A DNA stretch of 64,000 nt from Brachyhypopomus gauderio (taxonomy: Eukaryota; Chordata; Actinopteri; Gymnotiformes; Hypopomidae): the NCBI RefSeq assembly GCF_052324685.1, contig NC_135226.1, positions 15,022,887-15,086,886 of the forward strand, read 5' to 3'. The notes below the pieces were generated by a model. The model was not told the DNA's origin. It was given only the letters and a program-made list of their open reading frames with translations, and did no database searches. How positions within the stretch are numbered: the first letter of the stretch is position 1; each line of letters begins with the position of its first letter. The position numbers and the translations under genes are program-made. This document shows, piece after piece, positions 1-11,249 of the stretch.

Positions 1-202
1 TTAAAAGCCATTACAGTGTGCCGAGACTTCTAATTTTCTGTATAACCTAATTTAAACTTTTGTGTAATTAGTATTAGATACATTTGAACCGAACGTGTAA
101 TTCTTTGGTAATATAAAATGCAAAATGCAAAGGTTCATGTCCAAGTTTAAATTTACTCATACTGTATAAAATGATGATGCGTACGGTATTATTCGGTGAA
201 AT

Positions 203-2369
203 CAGTGGGGAACCGTCAGGGCCCTCTACGCCCTCTCAGAGGGCCTAAAATATTCTTAAAGCATTATATATATAATTATCCAATTTTATTTTATCTACTT
301 ACAGTTTGACATTCGACATCTAAACAATTACAAAAATATAAGCAAATAAAATATTCACCCGTGTCTATTCAATCTGTGTTGGAAGGTGAGGGGTTGAGTG
401 GAAGCCTGTGAGCCTGTGTCTCCCCCTATCAGGACTGTGATGCCCGCTGTTCGTTTACAGAGGGCCTGGCAGTTATAATTCAGCGCAATACCAGTTTCAA
501 ATGACAGCAAAATTGACCAATCATATCTTCTCTCTTAGTGGGCGGGCTTAACTGTATGATAATTTCCGCCCGCTGTGGCGACGCTAGCTGTCGTTAGCAC
601 CATCGCTAGCTAGTTTCGATTCATCCCTTTGACGTCCTCGTGCGCGTTGTTTACATATTCCGCTTCCGAGAACCACGGAGCTGTGAACCTTATTTTGTTT
701 GGAAACTTATTTTGCTTAAGATGTTATCTAGTACAGATATTATTGTTTATTGCGTTTTTAAAGCTGTACTGTCGTCAGTGCCGTTTCAAGGTATTTGGGG
801 GCCCCAAGCAAAGACACCAACCGGGGCCCCCCCAACCTCCACACCAGAAATCTCATGCCCAAACCCCCCTCCGGCCAAAAAAAAAAACATATCTGGCCGC
901 AGTCCACCTTCAAGAACCACAGCATATACACCTCAAACTAACTACTTTACAAATTTACTACTTGTAGCTGAACATAGCAGATTTAAGTATGGGATTACCC
1001 GGGACGTATATATATTGTTTTTAGCCTACCTGCTGCTAAATTACACCATTTGTACAGGTAGGCCTAATTTATCCAGTGTAAATCATCACTTACCACTGTC
1101 TTGTGTTTTTTTTAGGGGTGGGCATAGATTAATTTTTTAAATCTAGATTAATCTCACTGAAATCTTGAAATTAATCTAGATTAATCTATATTAAAATGGC
1201 TCATATGTGTGCTACCCAAGTAATAACTAAAAGTCAGCTTTTGAGATAGGGTTTCTTAATACAGAGGGTGCATTAGACCAGGGGCTCATCTCCTGTTTCC
1301 AAAATGCATCAATGACTGCTTGAGGAAGCTGTTCTACTTTGATACTTGAAGAAAAAAACATACTCAATAAAATGTAGGCTACTCGTGTTCAACGGTTTAT
1401 TCAGTTAAACATGAATTTGTAAGCCTACATACTGTACATTAAAAGGGGTTGATAACATGTTTATTCAGCTAAACATGATATTTGAAATGTAAGCCAACAT
1501 TTAGTACATTTAATCTCACGGACATAATTTGGGGGGGACTTTTTCAAAAGCCGGTTTGGTCCTCTGAAGTTTTAACGGTTAAAAATAAATATTTAAATAG
1601 CGACGAATCTAGCGCTAGGACCATGCAGAAAACGACCGCTCCGAGCTCCGCTCCGCTTTACGTTCCTAAAAATGAATTTTCCATGAAGCAAACCTGGCGA
1701 CTTCGTGGCTGCATCCATGTAAACACACGTACGATTTTTAATTCACAGGTTTGAAAACTCGTTCTCGCCCCTACTGTGCAATTTGGTTAGGAATACAGCC
1801 GAGCTAAACTGTCAAGTTGAAAGTCATCATAGTTTGCTTACCCATTTAGTAGATATATTAACGGCGATAATTTTTATATCGCCCGATAAGAGTATCAAAT
1901 TAACGAACGCCGTTAACGGCCCACCACTTGTTTTTTTGTGTTCCTCTTCCTTCTTTTGTTTTCTCTTTTGGCTTCCTGATGGATAAATTCGCTTCATGGT
2001 TAAGTTTCATATTTGCCGGCGTCTAAAACTTGGCTGTCTGCCAGGACAGTGTCTGCCTGCCTTAAGCAGCTGGTGGGAGGGGCCCCCTTGAGGGGGATTC
2101 TGAGAACAGTGTCATTGCTCATGACTTTGAGAATGTAAAGGGGGGCTCACACAGTTTGTCGCTGCATTTAATTCTTAACCTGTTGTTGTCTGGGGGCCCC
2201 AGGCCAGCTTGGGGCCCCAAGCAATTGCCTGGTTTGCCTGCCCCATCGCGACGGGCCTGACTGTCGTCTCAGTTTTTCTTTATTTAGTTTATTAAGAAAG
2301 GAAAAAAAAAAATTTCGGGGGGGAGGGGGGGGTAGCGGGCCCAGGTTTAAAGGTCACGGTTCGCTACTG
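203..2369. mobile_element. Non-autonomous hAT-type DNA transposon
   Basis: The left end starts CAGTGGGGAACCGT. The right end, read on the other strand, starts CAGTAGCGAACCGT. The two ends are flanked by the identical 8-bp sequence GGTGAAAT (195-202 and 2370-2377), the target-site duplication length of hAT elements. Reading frames inside (629-1140) are Pro/Ser-rich and show no transposase domain, so the copy is probably non-autonomous. It is interrupted by another element at 1113-1929. Pieces of the same family recur at 24,780-24,928 (reverse) and from 58,149. Confidence 0.85.
1113..1929. mobile_element. Nested hAT-like MITE
   Basis: An 817-bp element sits inside the larger hAT copy. Its ends read TAGGGGTGGGC on the left and, on the opposite strand, AAGTGGTGGGC on the right. 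It is flanked by the 8-bp direct repeat GTTTTTTT (1105-1112 and 1930-1937). The left arm contains repeated ATTAATCTAGATTAATC and the right arm GTTAACGGC motifs. No coding capacity is seen. The T-rich target makes the exact duplication slightly ambiguous. Confidence 0.65.
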
Positions 2370-2377
2370 GGTGAAAT

Positions 2378-3756
2378 ATATCTGACTTGACTTTCTCCAG
2401 ATACTGTACAGTGCATGCGGGACCGAAAAACTAGAATTTGAATATGCTTTGCAGTATTGCCATCTACTGGTCGATAGCTGAACTTGCAGGCTCTTCCTCA
2501 CTTCTCTACAGGAACCGTCCACAGTGCCTTGAGATCCTGCAGAAAAGAACTAACAAAATTAATTTGTTGTTGCATTTGTGAGAGTAAATTTATACTTTAG
2601 TAATGTGAGGTCAATTTAAACCCATCTATATATGTGTTTTCATTTGTCTCTGCACGATCTGGGATCTGGAGTAAACATTTGAATCCAAGAAAGATTAATC
2701 TGCAATAGTAAATGAAAACACCAAAAAGGTCTATTCACATCTGAGAAAGAGAGTAGGGGGATGTTGTTGGGATTTGGTCTGGTTTTATTATTTTATTGTA
2801 TTTAACTTTATGTTCCAGGAGTACATGTTGCTAGCAACACCATTGTCATTTGATTCCCAAGGAGCTGAAATTTCCCAAGAAGGTCATTAGCCAGATGAGA
2901 AAGAGTTTGAAAAAGCAAACAATGGATAAGATGTGATTCACAGTGAAGTAGTAAATAATAATAAACAAAAAGTTACATTTATTCCAAAATAAATTTTATT
3001 TAATTTTAAAATATAAAAAAAAAATCATATTCAGCTTCATATTCCTATCAGCTTTTCTACATTACTGAAAATTATTTCCTCATCCATGTATTTTCTGAAC
3101 ATCTGACACTCACCTCAAAACACGTTTTGATGTTTCATATGACCTAAACACTCAACAAGTTTCAACAGCATATAATCAAATAAATAAATCTATACTCTAA
3201 TACCGATCTTTGGTAGGTAAGTTATAATTTTACTGGAAGCTATTACTATTATTTTTCACTGTATTTTTAAATACAAAATTGCATTTGGATTAAATGCATT
3301 TTGCTTCTAGAATGAATTATTTTATAATGCAAATAGTATATAATTTGTAAGTAACATCATATAGATAATCTAATTCACAATAGTAAACCATTCACTTAAT
3401 CAATGTGATTAACGTTCTGGGTTTACACTGAACCCTCAGGTAAAGGGAAAGCTCTTAAAATGGATGCGTACATGACTGCCTGTTCTTGGAGGGTTGTCTC
3501 CACTGTGAGCTGAAAACAATTACACATACAGCCTTGTTTTTCACTAACTACACCCCGACATTTCAACAGGGTTTCTACCAGATTATATCTCAATCTCTCT
3601 CAATCCCTCTCTTTCACTTTCTTTCGTAAGGGTCAACCTCTGTGAGGTCACCCGCCACGAGACTTGCTTTGTTTTTTTACATCTGTGACAATGTTATAAC
3701 AGACTGCTGAGAGAAAGCAGAAGGAATGGATCAATGTTGGCTGCTTCAGACTGGTT
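2378..3756. other. Intergenic, nothing recognised
   Basis: AT-rich DNA without a convincing reading frame, splice-bounded exon or terminal repeat. The T- and A-rich stretches around 2990-3030 are simple low-complexity sequence. Confidence 0.5.
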
Positions 3757-3816
3757 GAGTTACCCCATAGCAATGTGAGTTACCCCATAGCAATGTGAGT
3801 TACCCCATAACAATGT
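3757..3816. repeat. Three-copy 20-bp tandem repeat
   Basis: The unit GAGTTACCCCATAGCAATGT occurs three times in a row. The third copy has two single-base changes (ATAACAATGT, then A in place of G). No function is apparent. Confidence 0.9.
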
Positions 3817-3989
3817 AAGCGTGTCTTTGAGTTTGGTGGAGAACTTTTGAGACTGCCTGCTTAAGACAAACTTAACCAGGATATTCTTAAGAGAACCAAC
3901 ATTGCATGAATTGTTTCCTTGTTCATGCACGGGTTGTTTCATTTGTCTAGGTATGGCTTCACAATTCAATAACAAAGTAATCCTTGACA

Positions 3990-4085
3990 CCCTTACCATA
4001 ATAATAACAACAATAATAATAATAGCATAACAACAACAACAATAATAATTGACAGTATTATTATTTTTTTATTATTATTTTAGTT
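3990..4085. repeat. AAT/AAC trinucleotide low-complexity tract
   Basis: Imperfect runs of ATA, AAC and AAT triplets followed by TTA runs. It is a simple-sequence tract with no coding potential. Confidence 0.8.
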
Positions 4086-4650
4086 TGTATTTCATATTGT
4101 ACTGTACATTATTACCTTTTTGTATTATTTAGGGTTTATTTTTCTGAAAATGCCACTGAAATCATGGTTAGGTGCTATATTATGTGCTATAGTACTATAG
4201 TACTAGATGCAGGTTCCTCTTCACTGGAGGTTCTGTGTATAAGCTAAAGGTTAGAAAAAAAAATGAGAAAAAAAGGAAATTCCAAGCATAAAAGCATGTA
4301 TTTAAGATTCAAGATTGCATTCAAGATTCAATGTCAAGACTTTCTGATTTTGTGTTTATAGCGTTCCATTTTTTTTCCCAGTTTTAAATAGAGCATACAG
4401 AGTTAACAGCAGTAGTGATAGTAAGTAATAATCACACAAAAATAATCACATATCACATCATCAGAGTAATAATCACAAAAGTTAACAGTGGTAGTAAGTA
4501 ATAATCTAAAAAATATGACCCATTTTAAGTGCTTAGTAAAAAATAAAAATAAAAACAGCTAAACAACCACCAGCAATTTTGCCTCGCACTCTCAATAATG
4601 AATATTTTAATAATTAATATCTCAAATTTTTTTTCATTGAAAATGATTTG

Positions 4651-4660
4651 TATATATATT

Positions 4661-4734
<74 letters not shown>
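4651..4734. repeat. (TA)n microsatellite
   Basis: Long alternating TA tract of about 70 bp or more, preceded by short interrupted TATATATT segments. Any reading frame through it (Tyr-Ile repeats) is artefactual. Confidence 0.95.
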
Positions 4735-4738
<4 letters not shown>

Positions 4739-4772
4739 TAAAAACAGTCTGCAAGCGAGTTAAATTTAATTA

Positions 4773-4823
4773 GTGGTGGGCCGTTATCGGCATTATCGGC
4801 GTTAACGGCATTAACGGCCCACA
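4773..4823. mobile_element. hAT-like terminal fragment
   Basis: Short inverted arrangement of GTGGTGGGCCGTTA and TAACGGCCCAC with internal GGCGTTAACGG motifs. It matches the right end of the MITE at 1113-1929, so it is a remnant of the same or a sister family. Confidence 0.55.
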
Positions 4824-4835
4824 ACTATTTTGTAA

Positions 4836-5469
4836 TGTGACAGAAATGATTGATTATTGACTAATCATCATTGATTAGATCATGTTTAGTTATTATAAGG
4901 GATCATTATGAACTTTATGATTTAGGACATGTCCATTCTGACTAAGCAGAAGGACTACAATAATGAAGTAGTGTGTTTCCGTGTAATCATGTACTTATGT
5001 TTAGTTCATATTATGCATGTGTGCTATACGTGACCCATGTCAGGGAGAGTGCTGAGGGTAAGAGCACTCTGTTAACTGGTAGTCACTAGGCTTCTAGTCT
5101 TGGGTCATTTAGCTTTCTCTGTGTTCAACTGATACATCAGTTGCTTCCACTAACTCTAGGGAAGTCCATATTAGGAAATACACACATGTGCGACAAAGTA
5201 GCCTGCTGGACTCATGTTTTGGAACATGCTGTGCTAAAGATAACCTGCTGTTAGAACTGCTGAATTGTGTTTAAGATTGTATATAAGCAGGGGGACTGCC
5301 CCCCTGCCTTCAGAGTTGTCATGCTTGAATGAGACTCTCATGTCTGTGTCTGTCTTGTGTCTGTCTTGTATCTGTATTTGTCCTATTTATATATATTTAT
5401 ATTTTTGTAATAAATTAATCATTTAACCACGTCTGAGTCCTCATCCATTTCCAGAAAATTTCCACGACA
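4836..5469 (+). mobile_element. Solo LTR of a retrovirus-like element
   Basis: The segment starts TGTGACAG and ends CCACGACA (TG...CA) and is flanked by the 4-bp duplication GTAA (4832-4835 and 5470-5473). Inside, in the expected order on the plus strand, are a TATA-like TGTATATAAG near 5276-5285 and an AATAAA at 5409-5414, which define probable U3, R and U5 regions of about 634 bp in total. No internal viral genes adjoin it, so it is a recombined solo LTR. Confidence 0.75.
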
Positions 5470-5946
5470 GTAATCATATATTTTTTATAGGTCTGGCTCT
5501 TTACTGGTCTGTCCAAAACTATAAAGCATGTTCTGTTGCAAAAACACAATCCAAAATTAATTCTACAGATCTGGTTATTTTTATGTAAAAAGAATGCTTG
5601 CAGAGTTATTGTGACCTCATTCTTGTAACCTTTTACATACATTGCTTTGGCCATCATTGTCCCAGCTAAAATGTATTTAGAAGGTTGTGACCCTAATCAG
5701 AACGTTCTTCTGGATAATAAAGCACAGAGAATGAGAAAAGTCATGGTTGGTCACAACAAAGTTTAGAGATGTGAGAAGCTGATTGGTGCCATACCACAAC
5801 CAATCCCTGGAAAGAAATGCCATTCGGAACACCTCCCACTGATTAATGCAACATCACAAATACCTGCCCACTCCAGGAGGCTGTTAGGGTCTGACGCCTA
5901 CAGCTCCTCCCACTGTTCCACATCTTGTCACCCATACAGAATTAGC

Positions 5947-6092
5947 CAGAGATCACCAGAGAGATCACCAGAGATCACCACAGAGATCGCCAGAGATCAC
6001 TAGAGATCACCAGAGAGATCACCACAGAGATCACCAGAGATCACCACAGAGATCACCAGAGATCACCAGAGAACACCAGAGATCACCACAGT
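5947..6092. repeat. Minisatellite of AGAGATCACC-type units
   Basis: About a dozen imperfect 10- to 14-bp units built from GAGATCACC(A/CAC)A. They are contiguous with no unique spacers, so this is a minisatellite and not a CRISPR-like array. Confidence 0.9.
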
Positions 6093-6520
6093 CTGAATCC
6101 TTCTGGCGGGTCTGAAGACATGATAGAAACTCTATTCGGTGGGAAGAAGATACAAAATGTTCTACTGCTGTTTCTCTCGTGTAGATACATGGTGACTTTA
6201 ATCAAAAATGTACTTGTTAATTTAGTTGTGTTTTAGTTCTAAACACATCTAAAATGAGAATTGGTTTTACTGGCCATAGAAAAGTCATTACACATGTTCA
6301 AAGGGACATTAAATAAGAAATCACAACTGTATATAACAAAGGGCTGTGCATAAATGCAAAAATGTTAAACCATATTACATTTGTTTTCTAAAAGCTTCAA
6401 CAAATCTTTATGCATTTAATATCCTATTCTCTTGTAAAAGTCTTCCTTTGGGCAATTAAGTTTTTACATGTATCATCAGACTCACAAACAGACTGATGTT
6501 TATTAAAACCAGCTCACAGA
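6093..6520. other. Intergenic, nothing recognised
   Basis: No gene, terminal repeat or RNA gene could be supported here. Confidence 0.45.
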
Positions 6521-6524
6521 AACA

Positions 6525-6680
6525 TGACCAGTGATGGCTTAGTTACTCTGAAAAAGTAATCCGATTTCTAATTACTGATTACTCCTTTAAAAAGTAACTT
6601 AGTTACGTTACTGATTACTTGATTTTAATAGTAACTACGTTAGATTACAAGTTACTTTAGTAGTTACATTTAGCAGCAAA
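6525..6680. mobile_element. MITE fragment of the AGTTACTT-rich fish type
   Basis: The stretch opens CAGTGATGGCTTAGTTACT and continues with repeated AAGTAA/TTACTT modules, as in the element at 54,542-54,876. The second terminus was not found, so it is called a fragment. Confidence 0.55.
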
Positions 6681-7144
6681 ATTCATTTTTCCAATACTCA
6701 GTTTATTGGATGTGCATTTTAAACAAGTAACAATGTATCTCCTGACATTTAAATAATGTATCTCCTGACATCACGTTTGTGTCGCTGCGGGGTATTATTT
6801 GTAAATGTATTTGTAAACGTAGTAATACAAGCAAACTATTCGGTCAGACAGCTATTTGTTGTGAAACAAAATACAACTAATACAATTCCCTATAAAGCTC
6901 ACCTCTGCACTGTTGTGACTACACGATCCTATGAGGTGGCAGGGCTGTATGCGGTGTGTATGTGTTCATACACATATGGAATGGAAGGGGGCCAGAATCT
7001 AGAATGGGTCCAGAATCAGCAACAGGAGGCAGAACGGGTAATGGACCAGAGTATGGAATAGTACCATAACAAGGACCGGTGGCCCTGAGCCATGAAAGTG
7101 TCGGTGGCCCTGAGCTCTGGAAGAGTGTTCCTGCTCCTCCGCAT

Positions 7145-7500
7145 GTCTCTACTTCTCTCCCTTCTCTCATAACGCAGCAGAGAAAACGTATATATCAGTG
7201 CATGTCTTTCTTCTCGTCTGTGAGGTGACAAGCAGGAAAGTGAGATGTGAGCATTCAAGGAAGGTTGCATCCATTAACAGGATCCAAAACACAGAACACG
7301 TTGTTGCTCCCCTCCTCCGCTCCAGAGCCCGCGTGACGGACCTTCCATGTGGCCCGCGTTGTGATTTCCTTCTGTCAGAGGGTGCCCTCCTCATTTGGCC
7401 ACGCCCCCTTATTGTTTTCTCTTATTGCTTCGAACTGTGTCTAGTTAACCCCATCAATGCCTAATGTATAAGTGTTTACACGTCAGCTGTTTTGACCTAG
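7145..7500. other. Duplicated spacer at the left edge of array unit A
   Basis: Nearly the same sequence occurs at about 16,648-17,115 and 30,636-31,103, just outside units B and C. Open frames here are shared only because the DNA is duplicated: there are no splice sites or domains. It marks the left edge of the duplicated segment around gene A. Confidence 0.7.
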
Positions 7501-7933
7501 CGTTTGCTGTGTTTGTCTGTGCTCATGTGTTCATACCCGCTTGGATGAATGTCATTGGTTTTATGTTTACATTCATACAGCTTATGCATTCATATGGTGT
7601 TTTACTGGCCTCTCATGGGAAGAATAAGTTCAGACAGACTCCAGGAGAAATTGGTCAAGACCTGCTACTGTCAGTTAAACACATATTTTGTGTCATGGTG
7701 TTCACCATAGCATATGGTTCATAGCACAACCACTGGGACAGTGACCATGACCAGTTAGTTTCTGGGAATATGATTACCCAAAGTCCTTAGACAAACAGAC
7801 ACACACACAAAGCTTATGTTTACAACTATAATAATCTTTATGCATTTATTTACTGATCTAACTTTAGGATGTAATTATTCAGAGTACTTTGACTTTCTGA
7901 GATACATAATACATAATACAGTTCTCATAGGTT

Positions 7934-9036
7934 TCAGCAAGCGTTGGCATTAAAAACCTCTCCATTAAAGCAAGCATTGCATCTTTCAGGAGTACATTGA
8001 TAAAGAAAAATTTCTTTGTTTACTTTTGCAAAGTTTGTACGGCGGTTATCAGCACTCTCGCTGCCAAAAATCTTACTGAAAACAAAAGCTTTTAGATTTC
8101 GGCTGTTGAACATCTTGAGGGCTTTGAGAATGTTATACGGACTCTGTTCATTTAAACATGTATTTAGACAGGGGGAGTTGTAGGTGTAGAAAATGACACA
8201 GCCATTGCTGTTCTTATTCAGGAGGTTCTGCATAGGCGAGGCTTGATTTGCTGAATTTAGCAGCCGTGACTCAGAGTGGGCGTTACTCTTTGGCAATGCC
8301 CCAATCATTGTGTTGCTTTGATAAATGTTTCTTTCATTTAAGACCTTTTTGACATTTTCTGGGTCATTGCCTGCAAGGAAGTCCTGACCTGGAATAAAAC
8401 CTGCAGCACACTGATCAGCTGGAATATTGAGGGCCACTGCATACTGAACATCAACACCAGGACTAAACCTGTAATGAACAAAACAATGAAAGGCATGATA
8501 ATTCATGTAATGACACTGTGAAATTGATTTTAATGTTTAAGGAGCTACTGCAGAATAATGTTATCTATATTTTCTTGCTTTTGTATAATAATTTACAATG
8601 CTCCACTTTTTTTGCATTATTTATATTAGACATTGTTTCGCTTACTTGTTCTGAATGTACTTGATTATCCGAGCCAGAGTGTTCTGGTCCACATTTTGAG
8701 TTTCAGTTCCACTAAAAACAACGCAGAGCAGGAAGCAACCTCTCAGAACTCCACCGAACACCTGCAGTGAAACCACAATAACTTCATAAGTCAAATTTCA
8801 TGAACACCGGCCTAACTGAGTGTTTGTGCTCCATGTCACTAAACATTGTACATTTGGCCAGCTTGGGGCTCTGAGGTGTTTATTAATGCTGTGCAGGTAG
8901 TAGTTCTCTCAATGATACAGGTGTATCATACATCAGAAGAGAAGAAATGGATGAGATCTTGTAGTAATCTAGGAACTACAACTACTTGTAGATACATATG
9001 TCCAGTAAATATTTATAGGCAGAAATAACTTACCAT
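7934..9036 (-). CDS. Secreted AID/APOBEC-like deaminase, paralogue A (three exons)
   Basis: Exon 1 ends exactly at its ATG (9034-9036, followed by donor GTAAGT). Exon 2 is 8646-8761 and exon 3 is 7934-8468, ending in TGA. The phases agree and give 217 residues. Residues 1 to about 20 form a signal peptide (Arg8, then core CFLLCVVF), so secretion is expected. The body carries HSE (104-106) and SPC with Cys140 and Cys144, the zinc-ligand and catalytic-Glu layout of the cytidine deaminase fold. A C-terminal Cys group follows at 198, 203, 206 and 217. A signal peptide plus this motif set fits the SNAD group of secreted AID/APOBEC-like deaminases known from fish. Their target is thought to be foreign nucleic acid, which is inference here. 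AATAAA lies at 7845-7850. It is the first of four same-strand paralogues. Another deaminase-fold family is the main alternative. Confidence 0.75.
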
Positions 9037-9168
9037 GGTTTTTCGTTGGACACTGCAGAGCAAATCGGGATGAGAAAGCAGAATTGAGACTCTTTATGTC
9101 TCGGTAAGGAGTGATGAGCAGGAGGATCTGGTGCAGATTTATACTGATCATAACCCCGCCTCCTTAAA
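9037..9168 (-). promoter_or_regulatory. TATA promoter and 5' UTR of deaminase A
   Basis: Upstream of the ATG on the minus strand there is AGTATAAATC (9136-9145), about 100 bp before the ATG, with a GGCGGGGTTATGATC element just upstream of it. The same block is repeated before genes B, C and D. Transcription probably starts about 25-30 bp downstream of the TATA box. Confidence 0.7.
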
Positions 9169-10260
9169 AAAAAAATTAAAAGCACTAGCCAGTCAGTGTT
9201 ATTATGAATTCAGTGCCAGTTCCACTTGCAATATGTCAACAAAATAATTCTCGAAACGATTATTATCGGGTGGCCTATAACATACAGTATGTACTTACCA
9301 AAATCTAAACAGAGGACATGACTTCTACAATGCTTGCTTAGTGATTTAAGAAAGGTTTCAAGAAGTCACAACCAGCTACAGTTATGTAATAAATATGTAG
9401 TAGTGTAGTAAATACTGCTAGTATGTACAATAATATATTCATCTTTACCCTAATTAATTTATTAGCATAAATGTTCTTACATCTTAGAATTTGGAACAGG
9501 CAGGAAACAGACACAGCCTCAGTATTAAGATATTGAAGTGTACACGTCTTTGTGGTTCTCATTAATTGAATTCAGAAAGAATGCATTATAAGGGTGATTT
9601 CAAATTCCTGTTATAATATTAGAGCATATCTGATTGCTCCCAGCCCAAACCAAGAACCTGCAACCTCATTAAAGTGAATGTTTTAGTTTTGAGGTCTTTC
9701 TAAGTGGCGTAACATGCTAAATTTGCGTGACACCCCTTGAGATCCCCCAAGTGATGGTGTCACATGCATTGCTGTTTTCCTGTGTGGTAAACCTGTGAAA
9801 AACGTTCATGAAAAAGCATTTGTGTGGTGTCATTTTGTATGTACAAGAATTCATCTGCTTTCAAAGGCAGCCCTATTTTACAAAGCATAATTCTATTTAT
9901 TTAATGTTCCCTCACAACACATACAATACCATTATGTCAAATGTGTCAAATGTCAAATGTCAAAGTGTTTAAGATAGAACCACCCAACCTTGAGTTCTAT
10001 TGTCATCTTCACAATAAACGGTTACACTGAACAATGAAATTCCTACTCTGCATTCCTTCTATGGCTAAGAAAGAGTAAATGTAAACACAAATATGAAAAA
10101 TCAACAAGAAACAATAAAAGGATCAATATAAAAAATAATTGAACATTAGTGTACATGAGATTGGCTGTGTTCAGCCTGTGCAGTAAAGGACTGTTCAGAT
10201 TCACTTTGTCTTGGTTCAGTCAGTCAACTTCCTGCTGTTCTGAGCTGAAGAAGAAACAAA
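9169..10260. other. Upstream flank shared by array units
   Basis: No gene is supported. The sequence is shared, with small indels, with about 23,800-25,150 and 34,555-35,710, so it is part of the duplicated unit upstream of each of genes A to C. Confidence 0.7.
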
Positions 10261-10261
10261 C

Positions 10262-10331
<70 letters not shown>
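10262..10331. repeat. (CA)n microsatellite
   Basis: About 34 CA units. Shorter homologous tracts lie at 25,151-25,182 and 35,712-35,748 in the other units, so the repeat length has changed since duplication. Confidence 0.95.
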
Positions 10332-10335
<4 letters not shown>

Positions 10336-10853
10336 GCGTTTCACTGAGAGTTACTGAGTTAAAATTCCAACGATTCACTTAATCTAAGCCATTCAATTCT
10401 GTATCTTCCAGCTTAGTATTTGAGACAGGCAGGGACCAGATACTGTCTCAATATTAAGGTATTAAAGTGAAAACGTCTTTGTACGATACATTATTGGAAT
10501 TCATAAAGATTCATTATAAAATTATGCTATAATGGTGATGAAATACTAGAAAAAATCCTGTTGTATCGGAGTGTGTCTGATTGTACGCAGGCCAAACCAA
10601 GAGCCTCCAACCTCATTAAAATGAATGTTTTGAAGACAAAATGAAAAGAGAAGTACTCTTGCACAGTGTTCTTAATGTTTCTGCCTGTGTTACATTAATC
10701 TAAAAAGCTAGTGAGGAGTGGATTAATAACATGCAGTGGTTGAAATGTGGCTGATTAAGCTAGACTAAATCTGCTGCTGATAACATTCACAGTAAAGTCT
10801 GAAGTGTTATGTGCATAGCACACAAATGCAGTCTAGAGTTCAGGAGCAAAAAG

Positions 10854-10854
<1 letters not shown>

Positions 10855-10883
<29 letters not shown>
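10855..10883. repeat. (TG)n microsatellite
   Basis: Thirteen or so uninterrupted TG units in otherwise unremarkable sequence between 10,400 and 11,200, where no gene was recognised. Confidence 0.9.
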
Positions 10884-10887
<4 letters not shown>

Positions 10888-11249
10888 GAGAAAGGGGTAA
10901 CGAAGGATAAAACATTTAAGATCTGCAAGAGTCTGCAAAAGTTGGGCGAATCTGATGCTTTCAAGGTGAACTTCTAGAAAGACTGCACACTCATTCTAGA
11001 CACTATCAGAATTCTACACGTTACTTCAAAGTGTTACAACAGGACACTTTGGGAAATTGTGCAAAAACGTCACAACACCACAACTCACCAACAAGAGGAT
11101 GTGGCCGTTCTAACGAGATGAACAGTGGAGCTTAACACTGAATTTTGCAACAGGCACAATACATTTTAGACTGTTACATTTTGTAAGTCTAATCCTGTTT
11201 ATTTTATCTTCCCTCAAAAAATAGAACATTTCGTCAAAAGTGTTTAAGG

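Noticed and set aside
4525..4824. Frame on the minus strand through the TA tract
   Set aside because: Simple repeat translation.
5947..6092. CRISPR-like array
   Set aside because: Units are directly adjacent without unique spacers, and the genome is eukaryotic.
7198..7464. Frame conserved at 7.2, 16.7 and 30.7 kb
   Set aside because: Conservation follows the segmental duplication. There is no domain, splice signal or start context to support a gene.
7934..8468. Secreted ADP-ribosyltransferase or bacterial-type toxin domain
   Set aside because: No R-S-E triad. The HSE and SPC-x3-C motifs fit the deaminase fold instead.
8846..9028. Small frame repeated at 20,261 and 34,231
   Set aside because: It lies inside intron 1 of the deaminase genes on the opposite strand and is duplicated with them.
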